NCBI GenBank assembly: GCA_032173965.1
Contig: CM063284.1
Coordinates: forward strand, 129,107,625-129,171,624
Direction of reading: 5' to 3'
Length of the DNA stretch: 64,000 bases
Source of the DNA: Sitta carolinensis
Lineage: Eukaryota; Chordata; Aves; Passeriformes; Sittidae
The position numbers were made by a program, and so were the translations under genes. The notes below the pieces were generated by a model. It searched no databases, had not been told where the DNA came from, and was given only the letters and a program-made list of their open reading frames with translations. This document shows, piece after piece, positions 12,736 to 25,450 of this stretch (the stretch's first letter is position 1; every line of letters begins with the position of its first letter).

Positions 12736-15700
12736 TCTATTGGTTTTATTATCTCTGCACATATATCTAGAACATTGGAAAGATGCATAATATCCATCTC
12801 TTGCAACCAAGGCTTAGGATGTGAAATGCTTCCTCAGTACAATGATCCATGTCATTCAGTCTGTGCATCTGACTGTGAGTTAACTGAAGTGCAGGCATAT
12901 GTCAGTGATGGCATAAGTACAAATGAGTGAGGCATGATCAAGCCCATTTCCTCATCATGATCTAATTCTCCACCACAGCCTTGAACACAGCCTCTCCCCA
13001 TCACTACTCTTTACACCAGAAATGAGTTTTAGCCTTGGTCTTAGACCTTTTCTCACTCAGACAAAGTGCAAAGATGATGACTACTCTGTTAACATCTTGC
13101 TAAAGATGCTAAAGTTCTTTAACTCCTCCATATTTGGAGACTATAGTTTTGTGGTAAGGACTTAAGAGTCTTATCCCAGTATTATTGTAATAATACAAGG
13201 AAATTTGTTTTATAAAACCAAAACAGATCCTCTATTCAGCTCCACTCTCACTGAGTTTCTCCCTGCTGGGTCCCCCATATCAAGCCCCTTTGTAGTTCTT
13301 GAGACACTGCTCAGAGCTTATCCTGATGGAGATTTCTTTCTCCACATCATTCTTCCAGTGCAGACTCCCTGTACATAGCATATTGAGGCACTGGGATATA
13401 AAAATGAGGATATCTGTACAGGTTTATGCCACCCTTTCCCCATTCATTTTGAGCCTCTTGCTGAACTAAAAGGTACCCTTTATATCATCCAGCAGACATG
13501 CCACTGAGTCATCTATCCCACTATATGACCCCCCTGGCACTCATTCACTTCATCTGAAGAGGAACTCTATGCAGGGCAAAATGAATCTCAGTCCCACCCT
13601 CATAAAGATCCAGCACATACTGGGACGTGGTGTGCATGTATTTATTGATACAGTAATCACAGCGAGTCACATTCTCTTTCTGTGTATTTAATGGAGACAT
13701 TATTATTCTGCCCCCTTTGCCTCATTATAATAAAATCTTACCTTGGATTTAATAACTAAAATAAATCTGCTTGAGTCAGGCCAAGAGCTAAGTTAGTATT
13801 CTTCCTAAGGACCATCTTAGCAATGCAATGGAGAGATGACACTCTACATCAGCCAGCATATGATAACCTATCTTTAATTTCTCTCTGCTCTGGTGCTATT
13901 ATCTCTCCTCTGCCACAGCTGCATGCTGCTATTGTCAGTGGCAAAGACAAGACATCTCTAATTAGAGGGCAGGATAAATTGCTTTTATCTACTTTTAACA
14001 TGCTTTTACATGGCACCTGGTACACAAGTCTTAGCTAGGCAACGATAATTTGAAAAGCAAATCACTGCTTGGAGAAATATGATACATTTTAAAAAGAAAA
14101 TTAAATGTATAGAATAGCAGAATCAACATATTGGAGATTGCTGAGCTTTAAAGCTGTCAGAAGTCTTGTATTCTTATGTTTTATATTGAGTTAAAATAAG
14201 CAATCACAGTCTATATACCCAGCAGTTTCTCTCCCTCTGTCTTTCTGGATGATCCAAAGAGCAAGCTGTGATTTTGGAACTATACATGCAACACAGCAAA
14301 GGCACCCTTGCCATAAAGCAACTGTGTCTTCTCTGATGATAAGTCCAACTGAGCAGTTTTAAAACATGCTCTACAGGATCAGCATTGACTCATGCAGAAT
14401 CATCCCTGGAACAGACCCATCCTGTACAGTAGAAGTCCACAATTACAGTTTTATATCACGCTTAACAAAAATGGAATGTAAAAAAATACAAATATACAGC
14501 GATAAATGTTTATCTCTGGAGAACACAACTTATTAGCAAATTATTCACCTGTTCTAATGAGTGTCCTGTTTCCTATTACAGAAAAAACCCTAAAAAATTA
14601 GCTACAAATGTCCAAATATTACTGATCTTTTGGTAGCAGCAACTATCAAATATTAGTCAAAAATTTCTTCTGTCTCTTACATCTCTGAGTTCAGTTCACA
14701 TAGCTGGGAGTGCATGACTGCTGTACTAAAACCACACTGTTCAATCCCTTTGCTCATCATCAGAAAGTATCAAGTGCTCTCCCATGAAAGGCACTGCTAC
14801 AGAGACATATATTCTTTATAATGCACTGTCAGTTGGCTTCGTCTGCACTAGCAGAGTCAGGCAGAGCTCATACTTCTAACACATCCTCCGGGCTTTTGAT
14901 TACACTTCCTTAAAAATCTGTTGAGCTTGTCTGATTGTTAGGAGCTTTCTGAGATGTAAAAATTTCATAGATCCAAATGATGACTGGGCCAAATTATTTT
15001 ATTTGCTATTTACTGCAACTTAGCAGTTTGGAAAGTCTGTAGAAACATCCAAGAGTGACAGCTTGCAGGGAAAAGCTCAGTAGAGCTTCTGCTGTTAGTT
15101 TAATGAAAGGGAAATCTCTTTGCCTCCAGACTATGATTTCTGGAGGCCCAATTTTCTCCTGTGGTGGTGTGCTCATTACTAAACATGCTCACAGAACTGT
15201 AGTCTGCAGCATGTACCAGTTGCTATCCGTCAGAATTCCAAGTACAGAGCTGATAAAACAGGGTCAGGGAAAACATGCCAGACTGGAATAGGGCTGTAGT
15301 CACATTGCATGAGTGAGTTTCCATCTAATGATAAAGTTAAAGGGTCTTGTTTCCCTTAGCTCATGCTCATGAAATGTTCTGCCAAGAGAAACCACTTGCT
15401 CTCTGAGTGCTTTAATGTATAAGCTAAGTGGCCTTTTATTTGAGCCCAGGTTGGGTCAAAAAGAAGGCAAAGCAGTTTCACCAGGCCATACTATTAATTT
15501 CTCAAAGGCTCCAAAAACTATAAAAGAGGTGGTGTGTGCGTGGAGCCACTCACCAGAGCAGCCAGGGTGCATCAAGGAAAGTGAAAGGGAGGGAGAGGCA
15601 GTGCCGTAACACTGGTGGCCTAGGGTAGTAAGGAAAGCTTTGAAGGGAAACTGAGTCCCTATTAATAACCTTGCTGATTCTTAGGGAAAAAACACTAATT

Positions 15701-16272
15701 TTGGGAAAACAAACTTTCTTTCATCTTTAAAAGGGAGCAAATTTCAAGAACAGATTGAGAAAAATTGCCTTGGTGATAACCTGTGCTAATACATGAGGCA
15801 AGAAATGATTGACTGGGATATCTTAGCAGACACTGAGCAAAACTGTGAAGTATAGGGGGCAAGATACTTTTAACAATATTTGATGACTTATACAAATCAC
15901 AAATTTGAATAAGTGAAAATGCAATTGGTCTATTTCTAATAAAAGCAAAATATTTTAAAAATAAGTTGAATATCATAATATTGCTTAGAAAGTCAAGCTC
16001 TTAAAAGTTAGAAAATGCATTTTCTGTAAGCTTAATAATACAGTCTCTGATATCCTCATCAAAAACCATTTTTGCATGGCCTCCTGATTTCACTTAGGGC
16101 GTGAAGTAGATCGTGCTTCCTCAGTTAATGAACAACTAGCCATTCTTCTTCCTCCTGTCCCATTTGCCGCCCCCTGACGCATACTATTCAAACAACTTTT
16201 GAAAATCAGAATGATTAATGTTTCTCCAGTGCTCATCACAATGTTATCCAAATCTTGTTTAATCACACTTAT
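12736..16272. other. unique non-coding DNA, possible conserved element at 13630-14050
   Basis: No gene or clear mobile element. The stretch 13630-14050 has high complexity, no repeat signature and many short homeodomain-type words (TTAAT, TAATTA). It could be a conserved non-coding element, but this is a guess from texture only. The remainder is ordinary AT-rich DNA. Confidence 0.4.
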
Positions 16273-16346
16273 CTTCATAACAGCCTTGTGAAGTGATGGA
16301 GCAGCTACTCTTTATGTTTCAGCTGGGGACATGAGGCATAGATAGT
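16273..16346 (-). repeat. MIR-like ancient SINE relic
   Basis: CATAACAGCCTTGTGAAGT, then TTTATGTTTCAGCTGGGGAC, then ATGAGGCATAGATAG follows the complement of the MIR core (CACAACAACCCTATGAGGT, ATTTTACAGATGAGGAA, CTGAGGCACAGAGAG). The order and spacing agree, while individual bases are diverged. Identification from memory. Confidence 0.5.
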
Positions 16347-19300
16347 AATCCTGAAGTGTCTACTGATGCAGAGTACCCAACCTAAGACCTGTGAGACCAC
16401 TTTTTTTGATTAGTTGGCATTATCGTGCTCCTTGTACATTCAAAACAAAACTATTGTTGATGTCAGTTGGAGTGATGAGATTTGAGCACACATGAAAAAT
16501 CCGTCTCAGACCAAACTCCTTAAAAGGCAAATTAGTGCAGAAGCTCTGCTTAGTAAATCTTCTTCCAAATCACTTGAGTATATGTTGTAGAGATAAGAAC
16601 AGAATCTGCTACTTTCCATAGGTATAGAGATATTAGTGCATTGATATTTGTTACTGTGTCGTAGATAGAAACACACAGTAACACACACAGCAGGTGTTCA
16701 GGCAGAGAAGAAGAAAGGAAGTCTCTAGTTTATTGTTGACCTTGTATCTATCAGTTTCTGGACAGTGATCAGAGATTGGACAGAGAAGTTACCACCTCTC
16801 TATCTTCACTGGTCACTTGAGAAGTCCATCAGGTGATATCTTTTACAAAGGAATGTAAACATGATTCATGTTTATATTACAATTCATGAGAATTGACTCT
16901 ACTATACTAAAACAAATCAGAAGGCTTATTTTCAAGGACAACAGATATGCACACACATATACATAGAAATGTGCATATACATTCATTTTATTTATTCATT
17001 TTTTTCCCAAGGAAGGAGGTAAATTACACTATTACAGATAATAAGTACCAAGCATCAGAAAACAAGGTTGGCAAGGATTTACAATGAAAAACCTCACATA
17101 GTATTTGGCATACCACTGTTGCTTTGGGCTAATTTTAAATTATAAAGCTTTTCTCTGATTCTCAGTTTGCTTCTTTGAACATAGTGGTATCGTTTTCTTG
17201 GAACATATCCCTTATATTTTTTCAGCTGACATTGGTCTCCTTGAGGCATTTTTACCCTATGAATACCTAAGTGAACAAAAGGATCAGATTAGATGGAAGA
17301 AGAAGCAAATTCAGCAATAGACAGCAACAAGCAGCACTTATCATCAGTGAAGAAGGTCTACATCTTTCCCAGATAAATAAGCAAACAGAAAACCAGTGTA
17401 AATACAGGGATAATCTCAACGAATTCAGTGCTACAGATGGAAAATGTACTTTTTCAGGGAGCAACACTGACAGAATCTTCCTCAACGGGAGAACAACACT
17501 GTTCTAAATAAAGACCTTTAAATGCATTGTCCTTATCTGCTTGGACTACTTTTTATTCAAAATACATAAAATTATCCAAGCCCTATTTGAAAATTGAAGC
17601 TGATATTTATGCTAAAACCCCATAATTTATAAATATGAAAAAGAGGTGAATTTTTCCCTTACATCTGTAATGTTTTAGGGCACTGTTTTCCTACATGGGC
17701 AGCAGATGCACAGTAAAGACATTGATATTTGCTCTGCTTCAAGATATCTAATACATGAGACAGTAATGTACACATGTAACTTGCTGGTATCTACATACCA
17801 ACCTAAAAAGTCTCATCGTCCTTATTAGATTTAATTAGATCCAGCCACAACCACCAATTAAGATGTCACTTTAATACAGAACCAAATGTATAGATCAGAT
17901 ACACAATTTCAATTGAAATTAGTCAGTCCTAGTTGCACTTTTTTTCAAAAAAATTGTCTTCCTCACTAAAGGACGCATTTATTTTAGTTTTCATTTTTGC
18001 CAATTCACTGTGAATGCTAAAAATAAAAATGGATAAATTCAAAAAGGAGATATTGTTGGAAAAATCAGAATGTACTATGGTCTGTATTATTTATGAGTGA
18101 CTAGGGAGTCCAGGCAGAAGGAAAGTTTGCACTTACAAAGCAAACCACATACCTTAGAAATATCTTGAGCTTTGAGATAGAGAGAAGATGTTTGTTCAGT
18201 TAAAACATGCCCATAAAAGCACACAAAATTACATTTCTAGTGAGTTTGACATACAAAAACTTGTGTAGAATCCTACAGTTGACAAAGCATGATCTACCAA
18301 ATGGACCTTTTAATGTGAGAGTGATTCTCATACAAAGTACACTCTTGGTGACTTTCAGTCACGGCAACACGGAGTAAGAAAAATATCAATTTTGAAAAAT
18401 CAGAATTCCATCAATCTAAACACAGTTCAAATATGTCTGATGACTTTCCACACAATGTCTAAATTGAATTTGAGCTTTTCAATGGAAGTTGCTTGGCTGG
18501 CAACCTCTCCCCAACAAACAGAATCCCTAACACATAAAAATATCCATCCTCTTATCTACTACAGAATTTAGAAGGCACATATCCACATTGGCTATGCTCA
18601 CACTGAAATGATTTGCAAACAAAAACTGAAAAAAATTCCAGCAGTTAGTAAGAAGGCTCACAATTTTTTCTTCCTGAGTAGAATCATACCCTTTGTTATA
18701 AAATGCCTCCTGATTTAAAATGTACCTCAAGCTGATGATTCACATTCTTGAGGAATATTTTCATGACAAGGCAAAGGCACAAGTAGTAAGATTTCTGGTG
18801 CTACTTGCACATGTGGTGGTGGTGGATTATTGATGCTACAGTTCATACTGATCCAGCTCCTGTGTTACTGGCATTACAAGCACTGTTTTCAGCTCAGGTA
18901 GAACCATTAATCCAGGGATAGCAGCATTGGAACTGATCCAGGCACAGAAAATTTTATACAAATTCCCTCATGATAGAGGAGGCTACATCTATCCATCTTC
19001 GACTTTTTATCAAACAACAATAAAAATTCAGATTAATCTCATTGCAGCAAAGCAGGAGAAGAAGGCTTTTCTAAGAGGAAAGTCTACAGGTTGAAGAAGC
19101 ATCTTTTTTTGTTCCCTCCTCTCCAAAGAGACTTTCTAAAATGGAGACACAGGGAAAAATGACAAGCAGGCATAGAAAAGATTTATTTCTGGTCAAGATT
19201 CTGAGCCATCCATCAATTGCTTACATGTAGTCTAATTTAGGCACTTAAGCAAGTGAGGAAGGAAAATGGATCAGAAAAGGAAATAGCTTGTTGCACTCAA

Positions 19301-20167
19301 TATTCAGCCAAAAGGCTATTCATATGATGGAAAATAATCTCTCTGATAATATTTTCCCCACATAGTTTGGTATGTAAAATGACCCTAATTTGTATGCTAG
19401 AAGCTGACTTTCAGGTGTAGCAAATATTCTAGCCTCAAATCTCCAGGTTTAGTCTAATGATTTACCTTTTCATATTTTACACACACATCTCCCCTCTCTT
19501 TGTCAAGTTTTCTGGATGTTGGGACTGTGAATCTAATATGGACTTGGTTACTTGGAGTCCTCCCTCTGTGTAAGCTGGAGCCATCAAAAACCTTTATGGA
19601 TCTCTGAATTGTCTTTTCCACTGTGAATTGCATTTGTGATTTTCATCTTGTCAAGCTCTGTCACAGTGGGTATCAACCACAGTTAATGCTGGGCAGCAGA
19701 AGATTTACAGGAGAACGGACTCATGATGTTCTCTCTCTACAGCCAGACCACCACCACAGTCCTGGCTGCAATGTGAAAACTGGTTCATGCTCCTAGCCAA
19801 GGGAATCAAATCCCATAATAACTTTCCCAGGGCTAGACAGGAGTGTCAGTTTTTCTCTGTTAGCTTTCCTCAAGAATAGCAGAAACAGACAAAATTTCCT
19901 GTAAAAACATATGCACATAGTAAAAATTATGGCCAAAAAATGTCTTTCCAAGACAAACAACCCACAGCACCATTACCTTTGAGACTTCAGGTATGTATCT
20001 CATATATAGGTAAATCTGGTTTGCAACTCTGAATGACTCACAAATTAATGACTTTACCTGTTTTAACAAAATTGCAAAATTCCATGAAAATAATTACACC
20101 AACTTCTTTTCTTATCATGTTTTTCTAAATCACAGAAATCAAAAACTCTGACATTGCTTCATTGAGA
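16347..20167. other. unique AT-rich non-coding DNA
   Basis: No gene or recognised repeat. A 16-bp perfect palindrome AATTTCAATTGAAATT lies at 17905-17920. The overlapping frames near 17267-17507 lie on both strands and carry no domain. Confidence 0.55.
17905..17920. repeat. 16-bp perfect palindrome
   Basis: AATTTCAATTGAAATT reads the same on both strands. With no neighbouring element it is most likely a chance palindrome. Confidence 0.7.
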
Positions 20168-20220
20168 ATGTTTTCTTTACTGAAATTCATATTTCATATG
20201 AATTTCAGTAAAGAAAACAT
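20168..20220. repeat. perfect hairpin, 25-bp arms, 3-nt loop
   Basis: Bases 20168-20192 are the exact reverse complement of 20196-20220; the loop is TTC (20193-20195). The arms begin ATGTTTTCTTTACTGAAATT and show no mismatch. Pairing stops at once on both sides, so the palindrome is not the core of a larger one. A perfect palindrome with a tiny loop fits a single snap-back template-switch during replication, or a sequencing or assembly fold-back. The loop and stem are too short for a canonical microRNA precursor. Confidence 0.95.
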
Positions 20221-23200
20221 ATTTATTTTTTTAAAGCCTTGCTTTTTTGAGATTGAACTTGAACTCTACTTACTGGTAAGTCTGCATTTACAAGGCTGGC
20301 AGCTAAAAATAACACATGAAGAAAGAAGTCGTGTGGAACAAGTCAGGGCACAATACAAACATTAAGAAATAAAATTCTTTGCAATATTCTGCACTCATGT
20401 AGAAGTTAAAGTTCATGGTCACAGAAGAAAAAGCCTGCAGGCATTCCGATATGGTAGACTAGCTATTATCACAAATTGAAATGCCTACTCCAAAATATTC
20501 TTTTCACAGAAGTACACAAGTATGGCAATATAAGTAAAGATGAGCAGCCGATCAGGTCAACACTTTTTTACACACCCTGATTGTTGTAAGATGTTTCCTG
20601 GATTTATGCAGGACTGGTGTCAGAATTTAAAGATACTGATAAAAGTGTAGAAAACCACTGCCAAATTGCATGAATAAAACCACTCAAATGAGCTTCAATT
20701 TGATAAACGGTTTAGAAATCAGTTGACTTCAGAGTCAAAACTCTTAATAAAATTGATAAGATAATAAGTTCCACTGGACTGTAGCATTATCTATTGCTTT
20801 CAAAGGACTTTGAAGTTTTTAGATAAAACTTGATCTGTAAGATAATAAAACATAAATAAGCCACAACATGAAGTTTGCATATTGAGAGCATTTCAAGTTA
20901 GATATGAGTAGAACAATTTTAACTGAACTTTCAATGGTGAGAAATGAAGATCCACAAGAGTCAATTCTGTGGAATCTTCAACTGAGTATATCTTCCCTAA
21001 CAGTAATAAGTCATCATCTTGAAAATATTCATAAAATATATCCAGTATTAGACATAACTAACCACAGCTCCCTGTAATAATTTTTAGGAAAATTATTCAA
21101 TTTATGGTAGTTTTCTAATAATTTATATTTCAAAACAGAACACTTATTTTTGAATCTTCTTTGCCACGTGGTTAAATATTCTGCTTTTTACCCAGCTCTG
21201 TTTCAAAATAGGGAGGCTAAGATTTTCAGAGTGCCTGCTTAGAAAGAGCCATGTGCTGCATTGTGTAACTGACTGGTGTATACATAAATAACAGGGCAGG
21301 ATAAAGTGGATTTGTGAATGGACCTAATCGTGTGCACATGCAAACCAAGAACAGTGGCCTTTTATACTGCTGTTTGTGCAAAACAAGTCACGGATATGCG
21401 GATATTCGAAGCCTAAATGTGCTTTTGCCTTTGGGCTACTGAGGAGCTATTGCACAACAATTCGTCTCAAATTGAATGGCTTCAAAGACGCCAAATAAGC
21501 ATGTCATTCACCTGCCACCTCTTCCTTTGTTAGACCTGATCCTATTGTGACGTATTTTTCCACTGTGGGTGGACTTGTTTGCACCACTGCTGGTTTGTCC
21601 CTGGCTGCAGCAGAGGCTCTTGAGTTTTCTTTCAGCAAAACTGCTTTTATTTGGCAGCATCATCTCAAGAGTCAAGAGCAAGTCCTTTTTGCTTCTCTGC
21701 CAAGATCTTGAAACTTACCTCCCTGTACAGTGATCAGTTTTGCCCTGAGCTAATGTGATTCTTGACCTGCCTAAGAATACGAAGAATCAAACCACTGTCT
21801 CTTGGGAGAGGCAGATTTAGCAAAATAATCTCAAACTCATTGAATCACCATGGCAGCAGAAAGAGAGACAGAGTTCTACTGAGTGAAAGATTGGAAGCAA
21901 GGACACTGGGGAAAAAGCCCTCATCCCTCCCTTCCTCCATCGGTACTTAAGAAAGAAGTTCTAGAAATTAACGTGGGGACTGAAAGTTTTATCATTGCAG
22001 TTGGGGTGAGTGAGAGCCATCGAACAAAAGGCATGAGGCCTGGAGTGGGCCCAAGGGAGGTTAATCAGTGTGTCCGTGCACACATGCAGGATGCGGCTGG
22101 AGATTATTCATGTAGCAACTTAGTGATCCCTATCTCTGATGTTAGCTAAGGTATGCTGGAGAACCTAAAACATCTCAACTGGTTTGGCCCACTAATCACT
22201 CAGAGCAAGGTTGTGGCACCCTCATTAACACATTTAAATCAAGCTGGCTACTGAGAAAATAAGCTGCACAGCAAAGTAAACAGTGAGAGAATTTGGGCTG
22301 TTATCAGCTCTCCTCATATGCAATGAAGTATTAATTGATGGAAAAGCTAAACTGGCAAAGTTTAAAAGCAGACTCACTGTTCCCTTCATAAGCAATTAAA
22401 AAGATACATAATTACCCAGAAGTAAGGCAAGAAAAAAAGGTAAGTAACCGATGTGGTCCTCTCCTTAGGTGGCTGCTGCTCACCTGTGAGATCTGGGATG
22501 GAGAACTGATGTTCAACTGCCTGACCCCATGAATCAGGTCTGCATGGGAACCACTACACAACCTACACCTCATCCATCCAGCTGCAAACCTGCTTCTTGC
22601 TGTACATCTAGAATCAGTATTAATGTATTCCTTCAAAATCCACAAAGAATAAGATAATAACGTGAGTACAGGACTGGCAGTTCTGAGGCTTGAACTGATG
22701 CAGAGGAAGAAGTCCAGAAATCATCTGGGGAGCACTATTTACCTCTTCATTTACGATGAGATATCAGCGAGGCTTGCAGTCCCCCAAATTCCCTGGAACA
22801 CAAGAGAGTTTCGGCTCACTGCTGTGGCTGGTTGTGTCAGGGAGCAGAAGGAGGGCAGAAGGAGGGCACAACTCACAGAGGAAGGAACACATTGCAGTTT
22901 TGTGTGGAGAGCATGTTCATTTTAATTGCTGGGGAACAATGCTCCTCCACACCACCCACGGCTTGGGCCTGTGGCTTAGTGGCACAGTCTGTCCCTACAC
23001 ATGCAATATGGCTTGCTTGTTTTTTATTATTTTTTAACATTGACTTTACAATGAGAATTTTAACAGTTTCCTTGCCTGTTTTGGAGTGACACTTGCACGT
23101 TGCTTTCATTGTAGGTTTTGTAATTCAAAGACCATGTTTCTCTCAGCATGACTCTTGCCAGTTTGGGAAGGAAATTGCTGAGGAGTTCTTGATGCCCTGA

Positions 23201-25382
23201 ACTACTACCTCAGGCAAGCAGCTGCCTAATTTGCCTCTTCAGACAGTCCAACGCTAATGTAGGGTTAAAAAACACTCTTTATGCATTGGGAACACACTCA
23301 TAGTAAATCTGTGCTATTTTTAAACAGTCACAATGAAAACCAATGTCAAATTTTCCCTGGTGTTGGCATACAACTGAACCTTACATAGGGTTCTCCTTCT
23401 TGGAACAATTTTTTTACTAATCTTGATTTGTTTAAACTGCTTTGGTGCATGATTTGATGGAATGTGTGGAGCAGAAGGAAACTTTGGATTGAATGCCAGA
23501 TGCCTGCTTCATTCCTCTAACCTACAGTGTTATTAAAATATTACCAACTGGTTCTCAAGATCTATCCACTACAACAACTTAAAAATAATTTGGATATCAG
23601 TTTTTTTGCTTACTGTTGTGTTGTGATTGTTGTCTCTGTTGTCACAAGTATGAATATCAGGTAATGGGTACCATTCATTTTTGTAGTTAGTAGTTTTCCT
23701 GGGGAGCTAGTGACAGGAGAAATGTATGCATTAAAACAAGCGTGATGGAAAGCAGCTCTCTTTATAATTTCAGCCCAGCTGCTGTATTGATGGATACAAT
23801 CTTTACCACATGCTCCAGGTGGCTTCTAATGCCTGACTCCCTGCAGAAACCTCTATTTACACATCTTAAACCACTTATTGGATTTGAACAGGATTTTTCA
23901 GCCTGAGTGCAGTAACAGTGTTCACTTATGTAATATTTGTAAATCCTGGCTTTACATTTCACTCACCAGACTGTCTTCAGAGGTATTCAACAGGGCCTTT
24001 ATGTGGTCTGATTCTTGCTTTTTACTGAGATCCCGTCAACATGTACGGCTACAAAGCGCATTGCTAAATTTATTTTCCATCATTGTCAGGGGTTTACAAT
24101 GAAGTGTAACTCAATTAATCAGCCCTTGCTGAATAGTGCTTTTCTTTGTCACCAGATTTCATATAAAATTCATCTGAAAGCTTTGTATTCAAAGTTCACA
24201 AAGGTTAACCTTTATTCAGGGCAGCATCTCCAAAGGCTCTAATCAACTTGTCTTCTGTTGTTTAAAACTTCACTTACTACTGTACCAGTTGCTTTGAATT
24301 ATTGTGTTTGAGACCTTTATTTGGTGCCTGAGTGACTGAACAGACACACTGAAGGCTGAAAAATAAAGGGCTTTTATAATTATGGATGGGTACAGCACTT
24401 ACTAAAGGATATATATTCCATCTTGTCTTATGCCTTACAACTACCCACCACCCAGATATTTACCGTGTGCTTTGTAGCTGTGCAATAAAACTTCGAGTGT
24501 TCTCATTCCCCCAGTAATTCTGTGCACAGCCCAGATCTTGTATAATGTTTAAGGGACTTAATAATAAGTTAGTGTACTAATTAGTGGAGACAACAGCAGA
24601 CACCCGTGATTTATAGCAAATGCCCAACAGATGATTACACTGCTGAACCACAAGTAAATCTTTTCAGCAGTGAGCCTTTGCAATTAATTGCACATCAGTA
24701 TACTTATTTTGCTCCTTTATATTAAAGAAAAAGGGAAAAGATGAAAATGTTCCCTTTGAAAGGTGGACCTTATGGTGGCTGCAGGTGTTTCTGCTGATAG
24801 AAGGCATTGGTATGCAGAAACAGAACCATTTTCAGATAGGATAAACTCCTATTCCTGTCCTCCTTTGTTTAGTAATGAAATATTATTCTCCACTTGAGTG
24901 ATGTTTGCATTCCTTTCCAACACAGTTGGTTTGATTTGTGACCTGAATACAATGACATACATACCAATGATCCATTACATGAACTAACATATTTGGGATT
25001 CTTGAAGATGCGAATGCAAGGGGACAGCAATCTGACTACATTATTTTTTTGAATTTCAGTGTAAATTGCACATCAGCACTCTTAACCTTTCTTCTGTTTT
25101 TTGGTTTGTTTTTTTTTTTCCCTCATTTTAGCTGTAATGTTCCAAATCTTATTTAAGGCAGTCTGAAAGATAATGAAATCTGACGGAGGGAAGGAGACAA
25201 AGAATTTCAAAAGGTAAAAATAATGGAAAGTTTCTTAGAGCTTACTTTTCGCAAAAAATGTATTTCCCCTTTAGAGAAATAGGTTTCTCCATTGATATAA
25301 TAGAAAACTGAAGACTATCCACAGAAACCATTTTTCAAGCAACACTGCTATATTCGCAAGGCTGCTAATGACATGCTGCATG
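20221..25382. other. unique non-coding DNA, possible conserved elements
   Basis: About 5 kb without any repeat that I recognise. Frames are short and unremarkable. The segment 24290-24730 has sustained complexity and many homeodomain-like words (TAATTA, CAATTAATTG), a texture that I associate with conserved non-coding elements; 21230-21700 is a weaker candidate. This is inference only. Confidence 0.4.
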
Positions 25383-25450
25383 GCTTCAGGGCAAATCAAT
25401 TAATCTGAACATCAATATCTCCATCTGTGAAATGAATATAATAATTCTTC
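25383..25450 (+). repeat. MIR-like ancient SINE relic
   Basis: GCTTCAGGGCAAATCAATTA, then ATCTGAACATCAATATCTCC, then ATCTGTGAAATGAATATAAT tracks the MIR core (GACCTTGGGCAAGTTACTTA, CTCTGTGCCTCAGTTTCC, ATCTGTAAAATGGGGATAAT). It is one of three MIR-like relics in this window and the clearest of them. Confidence 0.55.

Noticed and set aside
20168..20220. microRNA precursor
   Set aside because: The stem is 25 bp with a 3-nt loop and no mismatches or extended lower stem, unlike known precursors.
22972..22982. TGGCTTAGTGG, a match to a tRNA-type A box (tRNA gene or SINE)
   Set aside because: No B box or cloverleaf follows at the expected distance, and no CR1-like tail as in the finch tRNA-derived SINE.
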